DNA of 64,000 bases, taken from AP-15 sp963698995. GTDB taxonomy: Bacteria; Pseudomonadota; Alphaproteobacteria; ATCC43930; CGMCC-115725. The stretch is taken from contig CAVOTD010000031.1 of assembly GCA_963698995.1 (NCBI GenBank), forward strand, positions 186,001 to 250,000, given 5' to 3'. The notes beneath the pieces were generated by a model. That model was not told the origin of the DNA and searched no databases. It worked only from the letters and a program-made list of their open reading frames with translations. Positions 9,842 to 18,735 of the stretch are shown here, piece after piece; positions within the stretch are counted from its first letter, which is position 1; every line of letters begins with the position of its first letter. The position numbers and the translations under genes were made by a program.

Positions 9842-11231
9842 CATTCTGATCGTCGACGACGAGGCCGACATCCGCATGCTGATCGCGGGGGTGCTAAAGG
9901 ACGAGGGGTACGCGACCCGCGAAGCTGCCGACACAACGCAGACCTTGGCCGCGATCCAAGCGCGGCAGCCCACGCTCGTCATTCTGGACATCTGGCTGCA
10001 AGGAGGCGGGCTGGAGGGGATCGAGATCCTCAAACAGCTGCGCGCTGAAATGCCCTCCGTGCCGGTGGTTATGATCAGCGGGCACGGGACGATCGAGACG
10101 GCGGTCGAGGCGATCAAAATCGGTGCCTACGATTTTCTCGAGAAGCCGTTCAAATCCGACCGGTTGCTGCTGGTCGTCGAGCGTGCGATCGAAGCCGCCG
10201 AGCTGCGCCGCGAGAACGAGGAGCTTCGATTACGCGCCGGGGGCAATCTCGACCTCGTCGGCGCCTCTTCGGCAGCCAACCAGCTGCGGCAGCAAATCGA
10301 GCGTGTCGCACCGACCGGCAGCCGTGTGCTGATCACCGGACCGCCGGGCGCCGGCAAGGAAGTTGTCGGGCGTCTCTTGCATTTGCGCTCGCGGCGGGCA
10401 AAGGGGCCCTTTATTCCAGTCAATTGCGCAACGATGCGACCCGAGCGGCTCGAAATCGAGCTGTTCGGCACCGAAACGCGCATCGACGGTGCGCCACGCA
10501 AGGTCGGCACCTTCGAGCGAGCGCATGGCGGCACCTTGTTTCTCGATGAAGTGGCCGATATGCCGCTCGAGACCCAAGGCAAGATCGTGCGCGTGTTGCA
10601 AGAGCAGACTTTCGAGCGGGTAGGGGGCTCGAGCCGGGTCGAGGTCGATGTCCGGGTCGTCGCGTCGTCGAACCGCGAGCTCGGCGGCGAGATCGGCGCC
10701 GGGCGGTTCCGAGAGGACTTGTACTACCGCTTGAGCGTGGTGCCGATTCGCATCCCGCCGCTGCGCGATCGGCGAGAGGACATCCCGCTGATGGCGCGGC
10801 ACTTCATGGGCCGCGCCTCCGAGGCGGCGCGCCTGACGCCGCGCGAGTTCGGCGAGGACGCAATGGCGGCGCTGCAGGCCTACACCTGGCCGGGCAATGT
10901 CCGGCAATTGCGCAACGTCATCGATTGGCTCCTGATCATGGCGCCGGGCGACGCGCGCGAGCCGGTGCGCGCCGATATGCTGCCCAACGACATCACCGCG
11001 ATCGCCCCAACCGTTGTCAAATGGGACAAGGGCAGCGAAATCATGACCCTGCCGCTGCGCGACGCGAGAGAGGTGTTCGAGCGGGAGTACCTTCTCGCGC
11101 AGGTCACCCGGTTTGGCGGCAACATTTCGCGCACCGCGGCCTTTGTCGGGATGGAACGCTCCGCCCTGCACCGCAAGTTGAAATCCCTCGGCGTTTTTGG
11201 TAACGATCGGCCACTGAAGGTCGGCGCCTGA
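9831..11231 (+). CDS. ntrX: NtrX, response regulator partner of NtrY
   Basis: A 466-residue response regulator with a receiver domain (DDE at 9-11, acceptor Asp53), an AAA+ domain (Walker A as GPPGAGKEV, and LFLDEVADMP) and a C-terminal Fis-like helix-turn-helix (GMERSALHRKL). Unlike NtrC in the same operon, the loop after ELFG reads TETRIDGAPRKVG, so the GAFTGA sigma-54-contact motif is missing. This suggests regulation that does not depend on activating sigma-54. Translation is coupled to ntrY by an 11-base overlap. Confidence 0.93.
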   Translation: MAHDILIVDDEADIRMLIAGVLKDEGYATREAADTTQTLAAIQARQPTLVILDIWLQGGGLEGIEILKQLRAEMPSVPVVMISGHGTIETAVEAIKIGAYDFLEKPFKSDRLLLVVERAIEAAELRRENEELRLRAGGNLDLVGASSAANQLRQQIERVAPTGSRVLITGPPGAGKEVVGRLLHLRSRRAKGPFIPVNCATMRPERLEIELFGTETRIDGAPRKVGTFERAHGGTLFLDEVADMPLETQGKIVRVLQEQTFERVGGSSRVEVDVRVVASSNRELGGEIGAGRFREDLYYRLSVVPIRIPPLRDRREDIPLMARHFMGRASEAARLTPREFGEDAMAALQAYTWPGNVRQLRNVIDWLLIMAPGDAREPVRADMLPNDITAIAPTVVKWDKGSEIMTLPLRDAREVFEREYLLAQVTRFGGNISRTAAFVGMERSALHRKLKSLGVFGNDRPLKVGA

Positions 11232-11326
11232 GCCTCGCGCCGCGGTCATCCGTCTCCTAGAGCTCGACCGGACCGCAGGGGTGGATCGGCGAGGTTGGCC
11301 GCAGCCGCGCCGGCGGCATTTGGGGG

Positions 11327-11539
11327 ATGATGTCGATGTCGCGTGTCGCCTATGTCGACGGCCAATATGTGCCGCACCGCTCGGCGCGGGTGCATATCGA
11401 GGACCGAGGCTACCAGTTCGCCGACAGCGTCTACGAAGTGCTGGCGGTGGTTGGCGGCCAACTTGTCGTGCTGGGGGAGCTCACCCGCCGCAACCGCGTC
11501 CGTGACGACATCGTCTATCTGCCAGCGGCCGCGGCGTGA
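11327..11539 (+). pseudogene. Remnant of a D-amino-acid aminotransferase gene
   Basis: Seventy residues resembling the start of D-alanine/branched-chain-type PLP aminotransferases: VAYVDGQYVPHRSARVHIED followed by GYQFADSVYEVLAVVGG. After GGQLV the sequence jumps to ELTRRNRVRDDIVYL, which in intact family members lies about 35-40 residues further on; it then stops. It therefore carries an internal in-frame deletion and lacks the catalytic lysine and the C-terminal two-thirds (full length is about 285). Many Rhodospirillales carry an intact copy between ntrX and hfq, so this is a decayed resident gene rather than an insertion. Confidence 0.75.
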
Positions 11540-11577
11540 GCGCCGCGAATCTCGCGGCGTCGTCGTCGTCGCTTTCT

Positions 11578-12222
11578 GTGACCCGGCCGCGGGCGATCTT
11601 GTTCGACTGGGACAACACACTGGTCGACAGCTGGGAAACTATCCACGAAGCTTTGAACGTTGTGATGGCGGCGATGGACAGGCCGCTGTGGTCGCTGCCG
11701 GAGACCAAGGCTCGCGTCCGGCTGAGCCTGCGCGAGAGTTTCCCGCTCCATTTCGGCGAGCACTGGGAGGAAGCGCGGCGGATCTATCTCGACGTCTTTC
11801 GAACAATTCATCTTGAGCGCCTGCGGCCATTGCCGGGCAGCGGCGAATTGCTGCAACAGCTCGCAGACTGCGACATCTTTCTCGGCGTAGTCAGCAATAA
11901 AACCGGCGCCCTGTTGCGTCGCGAGGCCGAGAGCCTCGGGTGGTCCACCCTGTTCGGCAGTTTGGTCGGGGCGGGCGACGCGGTGCTGGACAAGCCCCAC
12001 GCCGCGCCGGTGATGCTCGCTCTCCAACCCAGCGGCATCCCGGCGGGTGATGCGGTTTGGCTGGTCGGCGATACCGGGATCGACATGGAATGTGCCTATA
12101 ACAGCGGGTGTATCCCTGTCCTGCTCGGTCGCGGAGGAGCCGACGCGGAATTTCTCCGTTGCGCCCCGCGTCTTGTATTCCAGGATGGTGCGGCCTTGTT
12201 TCACCTTGTGCAGGGCTTGTGA
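11578..12222 (+). CDS. HAD-superfamily phosphatase, phosphoglycolate phosphatase-like
   Basis: About 214 residues with the HAD motifs in order: motif I DWDNTLVD (nucleophile Asp), motif II Ser in GVVSNK, motif III Lys in LDKPHAAP, and motif IV GDTGIDMECA. The helical cap after motif I fits the Gph/PGP subgroup, so a small phosphate-ester substrate is likely but not identified. Homology starts at the GTG at 11578 (VTRPRAILFDWDN). A longer frame begins at a GTG at 11536 that overlaps the end of the aminotransferase remnant. It lies 105 bases before hfq. Confidence 0.85.
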   Translation: MTRPRAILFDWDNTLVDSWETIHEALNVVMAAMDRPLWSLPETKARVRLSLRESFPLHFGEHWEEARRIYLDVFRTIHLERLRPLPGSGELLQQLADCDIFLGVVSNKTGALLRREAESLGWSTLFGSLVGAGDAVLDKPHAAPVMLALQPSGIPAGDAVWLVGDTGIDMECAYNSGCIPVLLGRGGADAEFLRCAPRLVFQDGAALFHLVQGL

Positions 12223-12327
12223 TTTTCCGGCGCGCGCCCATCTTGGGGGGAAACTCGGCAGTCTTGTCCGAGTGTTCCGGCGTCAACTCGCCCGGATCGA
12301 TTCCAAGAAGGGAGTGGGGGCAAACCC

Positions 12328-12582
12328 ATGACTCCGGAAAAATCGCAAAATGTTCAAGACGTTTTTTTGAATCACGTTCGGAAAAACAAAACTCCGGTAA
12401 CCATTTTCCTCGTTAACGGGGTCAAGCTGCAGGGCATCATTACTTGGTTCGACAATTTCTGCGTTCTGCTGCGCCGGGACGCGCATTCGCAACTCGTGTA
12501 TAAGCACGCAATTTCGACGGTGATGCCGGGCCAGCCGATCCAGCTCTTTGAGCCGGGCACCAAGGAGATGGCCGAGCCCTGA
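12328..12582 (+). CDS. hfq: RNA chaperone Hfq
   Basis: An 84-residue Sm-like hexameric RNA chaperone that pairs small RNAs with mRNAs. The Sm1 segment (NVQDVFLNHVRKNKTPVTIF) and the Sm2 signature YKHAISTVMPG are complete, and length is normal for alphaproteobacteria. A purine-rich GGGAGTGGGGG lies upstream of the ATG. The hfq-hflX pairing is conserved across proteobacteria and here they are probably co-transcribed. Confidence 0.97.
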   Translation: MTPEKSQNVQDVFLNHVRKNKTPVTIFLVNGVKLQGIITWFDNFCVLLRRDAHSQLVYKHAISTVMPGQPIQLFEPGTKEMAEP

Positions 12583-12638
12583 GCCGCGCCGACGTCGCAG
12601 CCCTCAACGAGAGCGGCTCGACTGGCCGCGCCCTCGTC

Positions 12639-13910
12639 GTGCACCCGGTGGGCAAAGCCGCTCCCGGGGGGCGTCCGGCGAACGGTTCAGTTCGTTCGGT
12701 CGAAGCCCGGCTCGATGAAGCGGTCGGGCTGGCCAAAGCAATCCGCCTAGATGTCGTCCGCGCTGAGATCGCCCGCATCGCGCGGCCACGCCCGAGCAGC
12801 CTCTTGGGCAACGGCACCGTCGAAATTCTCGGTGAGTTGATCAGCGACAACGAGATCGGGTTGGTGGTCATCGATGCGCCGCTGAGCCCGGTGCAACAAC
12901 GCAACCTCGAACGGCATTGGCACGCGAAGGTAATCGACCGTACGAGCTTGATCCTCGAAATTTTCGGCGCCCGAGCGCGCACGCACGAGGGCCGGCTGCA
13001 GGTCGAATTGGCGGCGCTATCCTATCAGCGATCTCGCCTTGTCCGTTCGTGGACGCACCTTGAGCGGCAGCGCGGCGGGTATGGGTTTCTCGGCGGACCC
13101 GGTGAAAGCCAGCTGGAGATCGACCGGCGGCTGATTGGCGAGCGGATAGCGCGCCTCAAACGCGAACTCGACGCAACCAAGCGCACCCGGTCATTGCATC
13201 GCGAGGCGCGGCGCCGCGTGCCTTATCCGGTCGTGGCGCTGGTCGGCTATACCAACGCCGGAAAATCGACGCTCTTCAACCGACTGGCGCGGTCGTCGGT
13301 GGTCGCCGGCGACATGCTGTTCGCGACCTTGGACCCGACGATGCGGCGCCTCGAATTGCCTTCCGGGCGCCAGGTGATCGTGTCCGATACGGTTGGTTTC
13401 ATTTCGGAACTTCCGACTCACCTCGTCGCCGCCTTCCGGGCGACACTCGAAGAGGTCACCGAAGCTGACATCGTCGTGCATGTCCGTGACGCTCATCATC
13501 CGGATCGCGAGGCGCAGCGCAGCGACGTTCTGAGTGTGCTCGTCGAGCTTGGACTCGACGAGCCGGTCGAAGAAGGGCTGATCGAAGTGATGAACAAGAT
13601 CGACCTGCTCGACCCAACATCGCGCGCGAGCATCGATTATCATCGACTGCACAACTCACAGAGTGTGGCGCTCTCGGCTGCGACTGGCGAAGGGTGTGAT
13701 GCGTTGCTCGAGTTGATCGACCGCCGGCTCGAACGCGAAGCTCGTATCGTGCGGCTCGACATACCGCTGACCGACGGCAGGACATTGGCTTGGCTGTATC
13801 ACCGCGGCGAGGTGCTCGGCCGGCGCGACGACAATGAGGCGGCGCACCTCTCGGTACGGTTGTCGGAACAAGATATTTCGCGGCTACGCCATCGCCAGCG
13901 CTTGCATTAA
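12639..13910 (+). CDS. hflX: Ribosome-associated GTPase HflX
   Basis: At least 423 residues. HflX binds the 50S subunit and splits stalled or hibernating ribosomes. An N-terminal domain with RPRPSSLLGNG and the glycine-rich GYGFLGGPGESQLEIDRR precede the G domain: G1 GYTNAGKSTLFN, G3 DTVGFI, G4 NKID. The GTG start given here falls inside the conserved ALVVHPV segment, so the protein probably begins further upstream. In the same frame the only candidate is a CTG at 12579 overlapping the hfq stop (CTGA), adding 20 residues. The TAA stop shares TTAA with the convergent Nudix gene. Confidence 0.93.
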   Translation: MHPVGKAAPGGRPANGSVRSVEARLDEAVGLAKAIRLDVVRAEIARIARPRPSSLLGNGTVEILGELISDNEIGLVVIDAPLSPVQQRNLERHWHAKVIDRTSLILEIFGARARTHEGRLQVELAALSYQRSRLVRSWTHLERQRGGYGFLGGPGESQLEIDRRLIGERIARLKRELDATKRTRSLHREARRRVPYPVVALVGYTNAGKSTLFNRLARSSVVAGDMLFATLDPTMRRLELPSGRQVIVSDTVGFISELPTHLVAAFRATLEEVTEADIVVHVRDAHHPDREAQRSDVLSVLVELGLDEPVEEGLIEVMNKIDLLDPTSRASIDYHRLHNSQSVALSAATGEGCDALLELIDRRLEREARIVRLDIPLTDGRTLAWLYHRGEVLGRRDDNEAAHLSVRLSEQDISRLRHRQRLH

Positions 13911-14295
13911 GGGCCGCAACGTGCCGCCCAGGTACGGATCGAATGGCGATAGCCGTCCGGCATCGGCAGGGTCTTCAGTTCGTTCAAGGCAAAGATGCCG
14001 ACGCTCCGGTGCTCGCGACTGACCTGAAACGCGCTCCGGTCCAAACGCCGTACACCATACGTCACAATGACCACTTCCCTTCGTGGCAGCACCTCATAGA
14101 GCCAGCAATCCAGTATCTCTCAACGAGGATGTCCGCGCCGAGTTCTTCGGCAAATTCGCGCGTGAGGCAGGCAATCGGATCCTCACCGCGCTCCAATCGT
14201 CCACCGGGCAGTTCCCACTCCTGCCGTTCGTTCTCGAGAAGCACGACACGGTCACCCTCCAGCAGGACGCCTTTGACTGAGACGGGAAAATTCAT
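13907..14295 (-). pseudogene. Nudix hydrolase, with one frameshift
   Basis: The N-terminal frame carries a complete Nudix box (GGRLERGEDPIACLTREFAEELG), the metal-binding signature of hydrolases acting on nucleoside diphosphates linked to another group. After ILVERYW the protein should continue as DCWLYEVLPRREVV, but that is read in another frame; one base appears to be missing near 14110. Restoring it gives 129 residues, a normal single-domain length. It lies two bases downstream of mazG, so it belongs to the same transcript as another housecleaning enzyme. Substrate unknown. Confidence 0.8.
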
Positions 14296-14297
14296 CT

Positions 14298-15119
14298 CTA
14301 TGTCTGTGCCTGAGAGCCGTTGGGAGGCTGGTTCTCCTCATGCTTGACCTCCTGCCACAGTGCTTCGAGTGCTTCGAGATCGCTGCCAGTGGCGCGCTCA
14401 GCGGCCAGCGCCTCGACGCGCCGGAAGCGGCGCTCGAATTTTGCGTTGGCGCGCCGCAGCGCCGCCTCCGGGTCGATGTCGAGCTTGCGGGCGAGGTTGG
14501 CGGCAGCAAAAAGAATGTCGCCCATCTCGTCTTCCAACCGGGCGCGCCCGGCGTCCTGTTCGAGCTCAGCCCTCAGCTCGGCGATTTCCTCGGCTATCTT
14601 ATCGAAAACCGGACGCACCTCCGGCCAGTCGAAACCAATCCGCGCCGCCCGCCTCTGGAGCTTGACGGCCCGCAGCAGGGCCGGCAAGGCCAGCGCGACG
14701 CCATCGAGAACGCTTTCCCGTGTTCCCGTCCGCTGAGCGCGGCCTCGGCGCTCGGCCGCTTTGTGTTCCTCCCAGGCCTCGGTTTGCGCCGCGACCGACC
14801 GGATGGAGGCGGTGCCGAACACATGCGGATGGCGGCGCTCCATTTTGTCGGCGATTGCCGTCGCGACGTCGTCGAAGGCAAACAGCCCGGCTTCCTCGGC
14901 CATACGCGCATGGAAGACGACCTGAAAGAGAAGATCGCCGAGTTCGTCCTTTAGGGCGGCGGTGTCATCGCGCGCGACTGCGTCGGCCACCTCATAGGCC
15001 TCCTCGATCGTGTATGGCGCGATCGTGGAAAAATCCTGCTCGCGATCCCATGGACAGCCCGCCTCGGGGTCGCGCAGTTGCGCCATGATTGCGAGCAGAC
15101 GATCGACATGGCAGGTCAT
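14298..15119 (-). CDS. mazG: Nucleoside triphosphate pyrophosphohydrolase MazG
   Basis: A 273-residue all-alpha NTP pyrophosphatase that converts NTPs to NMP and pyrophosphate. Two MazG repeats are visible. The first has CPWDREQDFSTIAPYTIEEAYE and the metal-binding EExxE/ExxD pattern (DELGDLLFQVVFHARM). The second has EEIAELRAEL and DEMGDILFAAANLAR. Length is typical. The ATG start is not backed by an obvious Shine-Dalgarno sequence. It is followed by the Nudix gene after two bases. Confidence 0.93.
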   Translation of the reverse strand: MTCHVDRLLAIMAQLRDPEAGCPWDREQDFSTIAPYTIEEAYEVADAVARDDTAALKDELGDLLFQVVFHARMAEEAGLFAFDDVATAIADKMERRHPHVFGTASIRSVAAQTEAWEEHKAAERRGRAQRTGTRESVLDGVALALPALLRAVKLQRRAARIGFDWPEVRPVFDKIAEEIAELRAELEQDAGRARLEDEMGDILFAAANLARKLDIDPEAALRRANAKFERRFRRVEALAAERATGSDLEALEALWQEVKHEENQPPNGSQAQT

Positions 15120-16057
15120 GCGGGTGTCCTTTCGCTGGGCGCATCGGGGGCGCGTCCTTTATTGTAACATCAGAATAGGAGCGGTCTGGGGGTGAGTGCC
15201 GCGTATAGCCGGCGAGACGCTCGCCGGGCCGAGCAGATGTGCCGCCGCGCAAATCGGCAGCAGGGAATGTCCGGTAGCGATGAACATGCCGCATTTTCCG
15301 CTTAAGAACCCACCTTGAAACCTAGGCATTATCCTTCGTTGTTATCACCTGGCTAGTTCAGCGACAAATGCCATTTGACCTTTCAGGAACAGTCGTCGAT
15401 CGGGGTAATATGAGTTATTGAAACGGGGGCAAAACTCGTCGAGATATTCCGAAGCACGCGACTGGGCGAATAGCCTCCGTTGTTTACCGAGGGAGCGCCA
15501 GCTCGCTCGGCTCGCAGAGAGTTCAGCCGACCTTGAAGAGACCGGTATCCACGCTGATTGCGCCTTTGTCGGGCAACCAGTAACTAAGAAAGGCTGGTCG
15601 ATTGATGAGGTATGGACGGTCGAGGAGCTTGTCAGTACCTTAGAGGCAACCATCGTTCGGATGGAACCCGGTGGTAGGGTCCGGCGTTTGGTAGTACCGT
15701 TTGCGGGACTTCGTATGCTCTGAGTCCTTGTTCGCCAGTCGGTGGCAACCTTATGCACTAGCCCTAGCGCTCCTTGCCTTTTGGGGAGGAGCTATATGGT
15801 GGTTTTTCTTCTCTTAGGAACGCGGGTCAAGGCTGGCTGCTCTGGAAGGGGTAGCCAGCCACCTCGGGTCTGGCGCGTGCGTCGTTGACTGCGGCGAAGT
15901 GTCGAACTGACCATGGGCGCCTTGTGTGCTGGCCGACACCGTTTACAGATGTCACTGGGGTCGGGCGGCGGGCGGGCGGGATTCCCCGACCGGCCCTGGG
16001 CCAACCGCCCCGCTCTGGTCCCGCGCTCCCTGTTCCTCCTGTTTTATCTGGTCGAGA
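15120..16057. other. Gene-poor stretch with a possible transposase relic
   Basis: No confident gene. On the minus strand near 15345-15460 a short reading, SEYLDEFCPRFNN, resembles the C-terminal YLxEFxxRFN pattern of IS1595-type transposases, but the rest of such a protein cannot be assembled from any frame. Reading frames of about 100-137 codons on both strands at 15345-15758 overlap each other and show no recognisable domain. The remaining sequence up to 16057 looks like scrambled IS-flanking DNA. Confidence 0.35.
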
Positions 16058-16642
16058 TCAGGCACAAGCAACTCCTTCCGTCACAATCTCGCACCCGCTG
16101 GCGGGCTCGAATGCCCGGGAGTGTATGATGCGATTGCGGCAATCAGATGTCTGTCCATTTGTCAAACCTCGCCGAATAGCAATAGGCAGCGGGTCGGCAG
16201 CGCGAGGCCTTTCGACCCTATCAGCTCCTCGCCGGATCGGGATTGCGCTGCCATTGTCAGTAACTGGTGAAGCGGAAGCGGGCTCTGCTGGGGAGCAACC
16301 CGCCGAGCCGTCGATCTGCACCAATTCGCCCAGGCAATCGCGCCGCCGGCGCGGCTGATGCGGCGAGGGAGGATGACGTCGACGGTCCTGCCATAGCCCA
16401 TCAATCGATACCGCCAGGGTGCGAACCTCTGCGGGTAGCCGGTGGTTGCTGGGTCGGCCGCGGCGTTTGGAAAGCAGGCTCGTGGCCCCGTCCTGTTTGA
16501 GGCCACGCAACAGCCGAAACACCTGACGCCGCTGTCGGCCGATCAGCACACAGGCGTCACTGACGCGCAGCCGACCCGACTGAACCCGCAGTAGCACGTC
16601 AAGACGGCTGAACTCCTGCTTGCTCATTGACACCACCGCCAC
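16058..16642 (-). pseudogene. Gutted ISNCY-type transposase
   Basis: The first 75 residues form the N-terminal helix-turn-helix half of an ISNCY/integrase-core transposase (SRLDVLLRVQSGRLRVSDA, then RRQVFRLLRGLKQDG and SKRRGRPSN). It aligns residue by residue with the neighbouring element's transposase. The sequence then jumps to RRDCLGELVQIDGS, the start of the catalytic core with its first Asp, skipping about 75 residues; the rest of the core is missing. Outside its start, 16672-16722 carries two direct repeats of the type gtgtcayctctatrttgc, which look like its terminal binding sites. Confidence 0.75.
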
Positions 16643-16719
16643 GGCGCACCTCCCGGGACCCCAGATCCCGGGGATGTGTCACCTCTATGTTGCACAGGGG
16701 TGTCATCTCTATATTGCTC

Positions 16720-18395
16720 TTACAGCATATGTCTCTCACCGATAGAGAAGTCATAATTTCTCACCGATAGAAATGTCGCAAAGAAGGGAAGCTCGACGAC
16801 AATAATTCATTGATCTGATGGTGGAACGGGCTGCGGCGGGCGAGGCGGCGTCAAGCCCGCAGCCGCCGCAGGCGGGGGCCCGCAGGGCCAGGCTTTACGG
16901 CGTCTTGGCCGTCGCAGATAATCGGAACCGAGAGACAATGCCGTCGAGCCGTGCAGTGCCGGTGCGCGAATGCGGCGACGGACCCGCTTCAGCCGACTTT
17001 AAACATGTGGCCGACCTGCCCCTGGCGGCGGGGGGCGGACTGGCTGCGAGCCTCGGCGCGTTCGATCTGCCGCCCGCGGATATGTGAGAGGACGGCGCCG
17101 AGGTGCTTGTTCTCGACAATAGCTTGCCTGCGAAACCTGTCGCAGTTTGTCGAAAGTGGTGTAGGGCAGGTCGAGCCCGCGATAGCGGATCGCCAGCCGG
17201 CCGTCGGGATAATCGACAACCGTGACGCGCTTGCGGCGGAGTTCGCGGGTGATCTCGTTGGGCTCGATGAGGAATACGACCTTGTCGTATTGCAGGGTCA
17301 AGCTGTTGGAAACCGTCCGCTCTTCGCGCCAGGCGAAGACGTCGGTGAGGTCATCGCCGGCCGACAGTGCCCGATGGAGGTTCTTGGGATTGTGCGGTTC
17401 CTTGCCGAAGCGGGCGTTGTAATCGGCCAGGAAACCCGGCAGCAGTTGATTGCCGGCGGCGATCGTGCCGATCCCTTGAAGCCGCAATTCCTTGACCAGC
17501 CGGTCCTGCAAGGTCTTGTTGGCGCGTTCGACGCGGCCTTTTGCCTGCGGCGTGTTGGCGCACAGAATGTCGATGTTGAGCGCGTGCAGTGAGCGCCCGA
17601 ACTGGGTCATGCCGTCGCCCTCGACCGCCCCGGCGCTGTTGACCCGGAAGACGCCATGCTTGTCGCTGTAGAACGCGACCGGTTTGCCGTGCGCCTCGAG
17701 ATACTCGCGGGTTGCCTGGAAGTAGTCGAAGGTCGATTCGGTCTCGACGAACTTCAAATGCATCAGGCGGCTGGTCGCGTCGTCGATATAGACAAGTAGG
17801 GTGGTTTGCGGGCCGCGGTCTTCGAACCACCAGTGCTCGGAGCCGTCGATCTGCACCAGCTCACCCAGACAATCGCGCCGAGCGCGGGGTTGGTGGATAC
17901 GCTTGAGACGGTCTTTCCGCCGAACCCAAAGATCGGCAGCGATCATCCACTGCCGCAGCGTCTCGACGCCGAGATCCAGGCCGTGAACCTCCGACAGCTT
18001 CTCCGCCGCCAAAGTCGGACCAAAATCGGCGTAGCGCTCGCGCACGATCGCCAGCACCGTCTCGCGGAACACCGCGCCCAGGGCTCGGTTGCTCGGCCGG
18101 CCGCGCTTCCGCGAAATCAGACCGTCCGGGCCGCGGGCTTGGAACGCATCGAGCAGCCGATAAATCTGTCTCCGGCCAACCCCGATCAGCCCCGTGGCAT
18201 CCGCCACAGATAGGCGTCCGTCGGCGACATCAATCAGCACCCGCAGACGCGTCAGCTCGTTGCGGCTCATCGTGATCACCGTCATCCCACGCCACCCCGA
18301 CAAGCCTCTGGCAAACCGAGGAGCGTGACATCTCAATCGGTGAGGCCGGTGACGTTTCTATCGGTGATCTACAGCATAATGTCGCATAATATATA
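16720..18395 (-). mobile_element. ISNCY-family insertion sequence with paired terminal iterons
   Basis: The transposase gene below is bracketed by inverted ends. On the left (about 16730-16780) the plus strand reads ctcaccgatagagaagtca and then ctcaccgatagaaatgtc. On the right (about 18326-18370) the complement carries atcaccgatagaaacgtca and ctcaccgattgagatgtca. Each end thus holds two direct copies of a roughly 18-base motif, inverted relative to the other end. The outermost boundaries are estimated, and no target duplication could be fixed. The element abuts the end of the earlier gutted copy at the tacagcat sequence. Confidence 0.7.
16989..18285 (-). pseudogene. ISNCY-type transposase (HTH plus rve core), one frameshift
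   Basis: About 431 residues if one base is removed. An N-terminal helix-turn-helix region (RRQIYRLLDAFQARGPDG, SRKRGRPSN) is followed by a DDE integrase core. VQIDGSEHWW holds the first Asp, TTLLVYIDDATSR follows, SDKHGVFRVN holds the second Asp, and TPQAKGRVERANKTLQDRL holds the catalytic Glu. After DKLRQVSQA the continuation IVENKHLGAVLSHI is read in another frame, implying one extra base near 17125. The start at 18285 is chosen because it matches the neighbouring copy (MTVITMS versus MAVVSMS). The frameshift removes only the tail, so activity is uncertain. Confidence 0.8.
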
Positions 18396-18735
18396 TTATG
18401 GAAAATCACGCTGCGCCCGCGGTGCCCGAGTGCAGTTTTCAGAAGCGAGACACTTACCCAAAGCGCGGTCGCGGCGCCGCCGCGCGAGGCCGAGTCCAGC
18501 AAGGCCGGCCGCGCAAGGCTGGCAGGCTCTGGGGTCGGCACCGGTGTAATATTGATGCTCGGAGCCGATTCGAGCGAGAAGTACGCAGAGCCGCCGTTGG
18601 GGATCCCGTTTGGGCCGAACACGACGGTTCCGCTGTCATCGAATACAGTGATTGTATGGTTAAGCGGTTAGGTACGAGGACGTGTCCAACGTCATCTCCT
18701 CCGTAGCAAACCGAATGCCAAATAAAGCTTTTCAT
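18396..18735 (-). pseudogene. C-terminal stump of a PEP-CTERM sorted exoprotein
   Basis: The minus strand reads ITVFDDSGTVVFGPNG and then GSAYFSLESAPSINITP, followed by VPTPEPASL. One frame on, it gives AAGLAGLGLARRRRRD. Together these form a textbook PEP-CTERM sorting tag: the PEP motif, a hydrophobic helix and an arginine cluster, recognised by exosortases. One base is missing at about 18509, between SLA and AGL. The N-terminal side is truncated with no signal peptide, and a frame break lies near 18680. The ISNCY element sits just past the stop codon. An exosortase is expected elsewhere in the genome. Confidence 0.7.

Noticed and set aside
15345..15758. 137-codon minus-strand frame as an IS1595 transposase
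   Set aside because: Only a ten-residue C-terminal pattern fits; no catalytic motifs could be assembled, so it is noted only as a possible relic.
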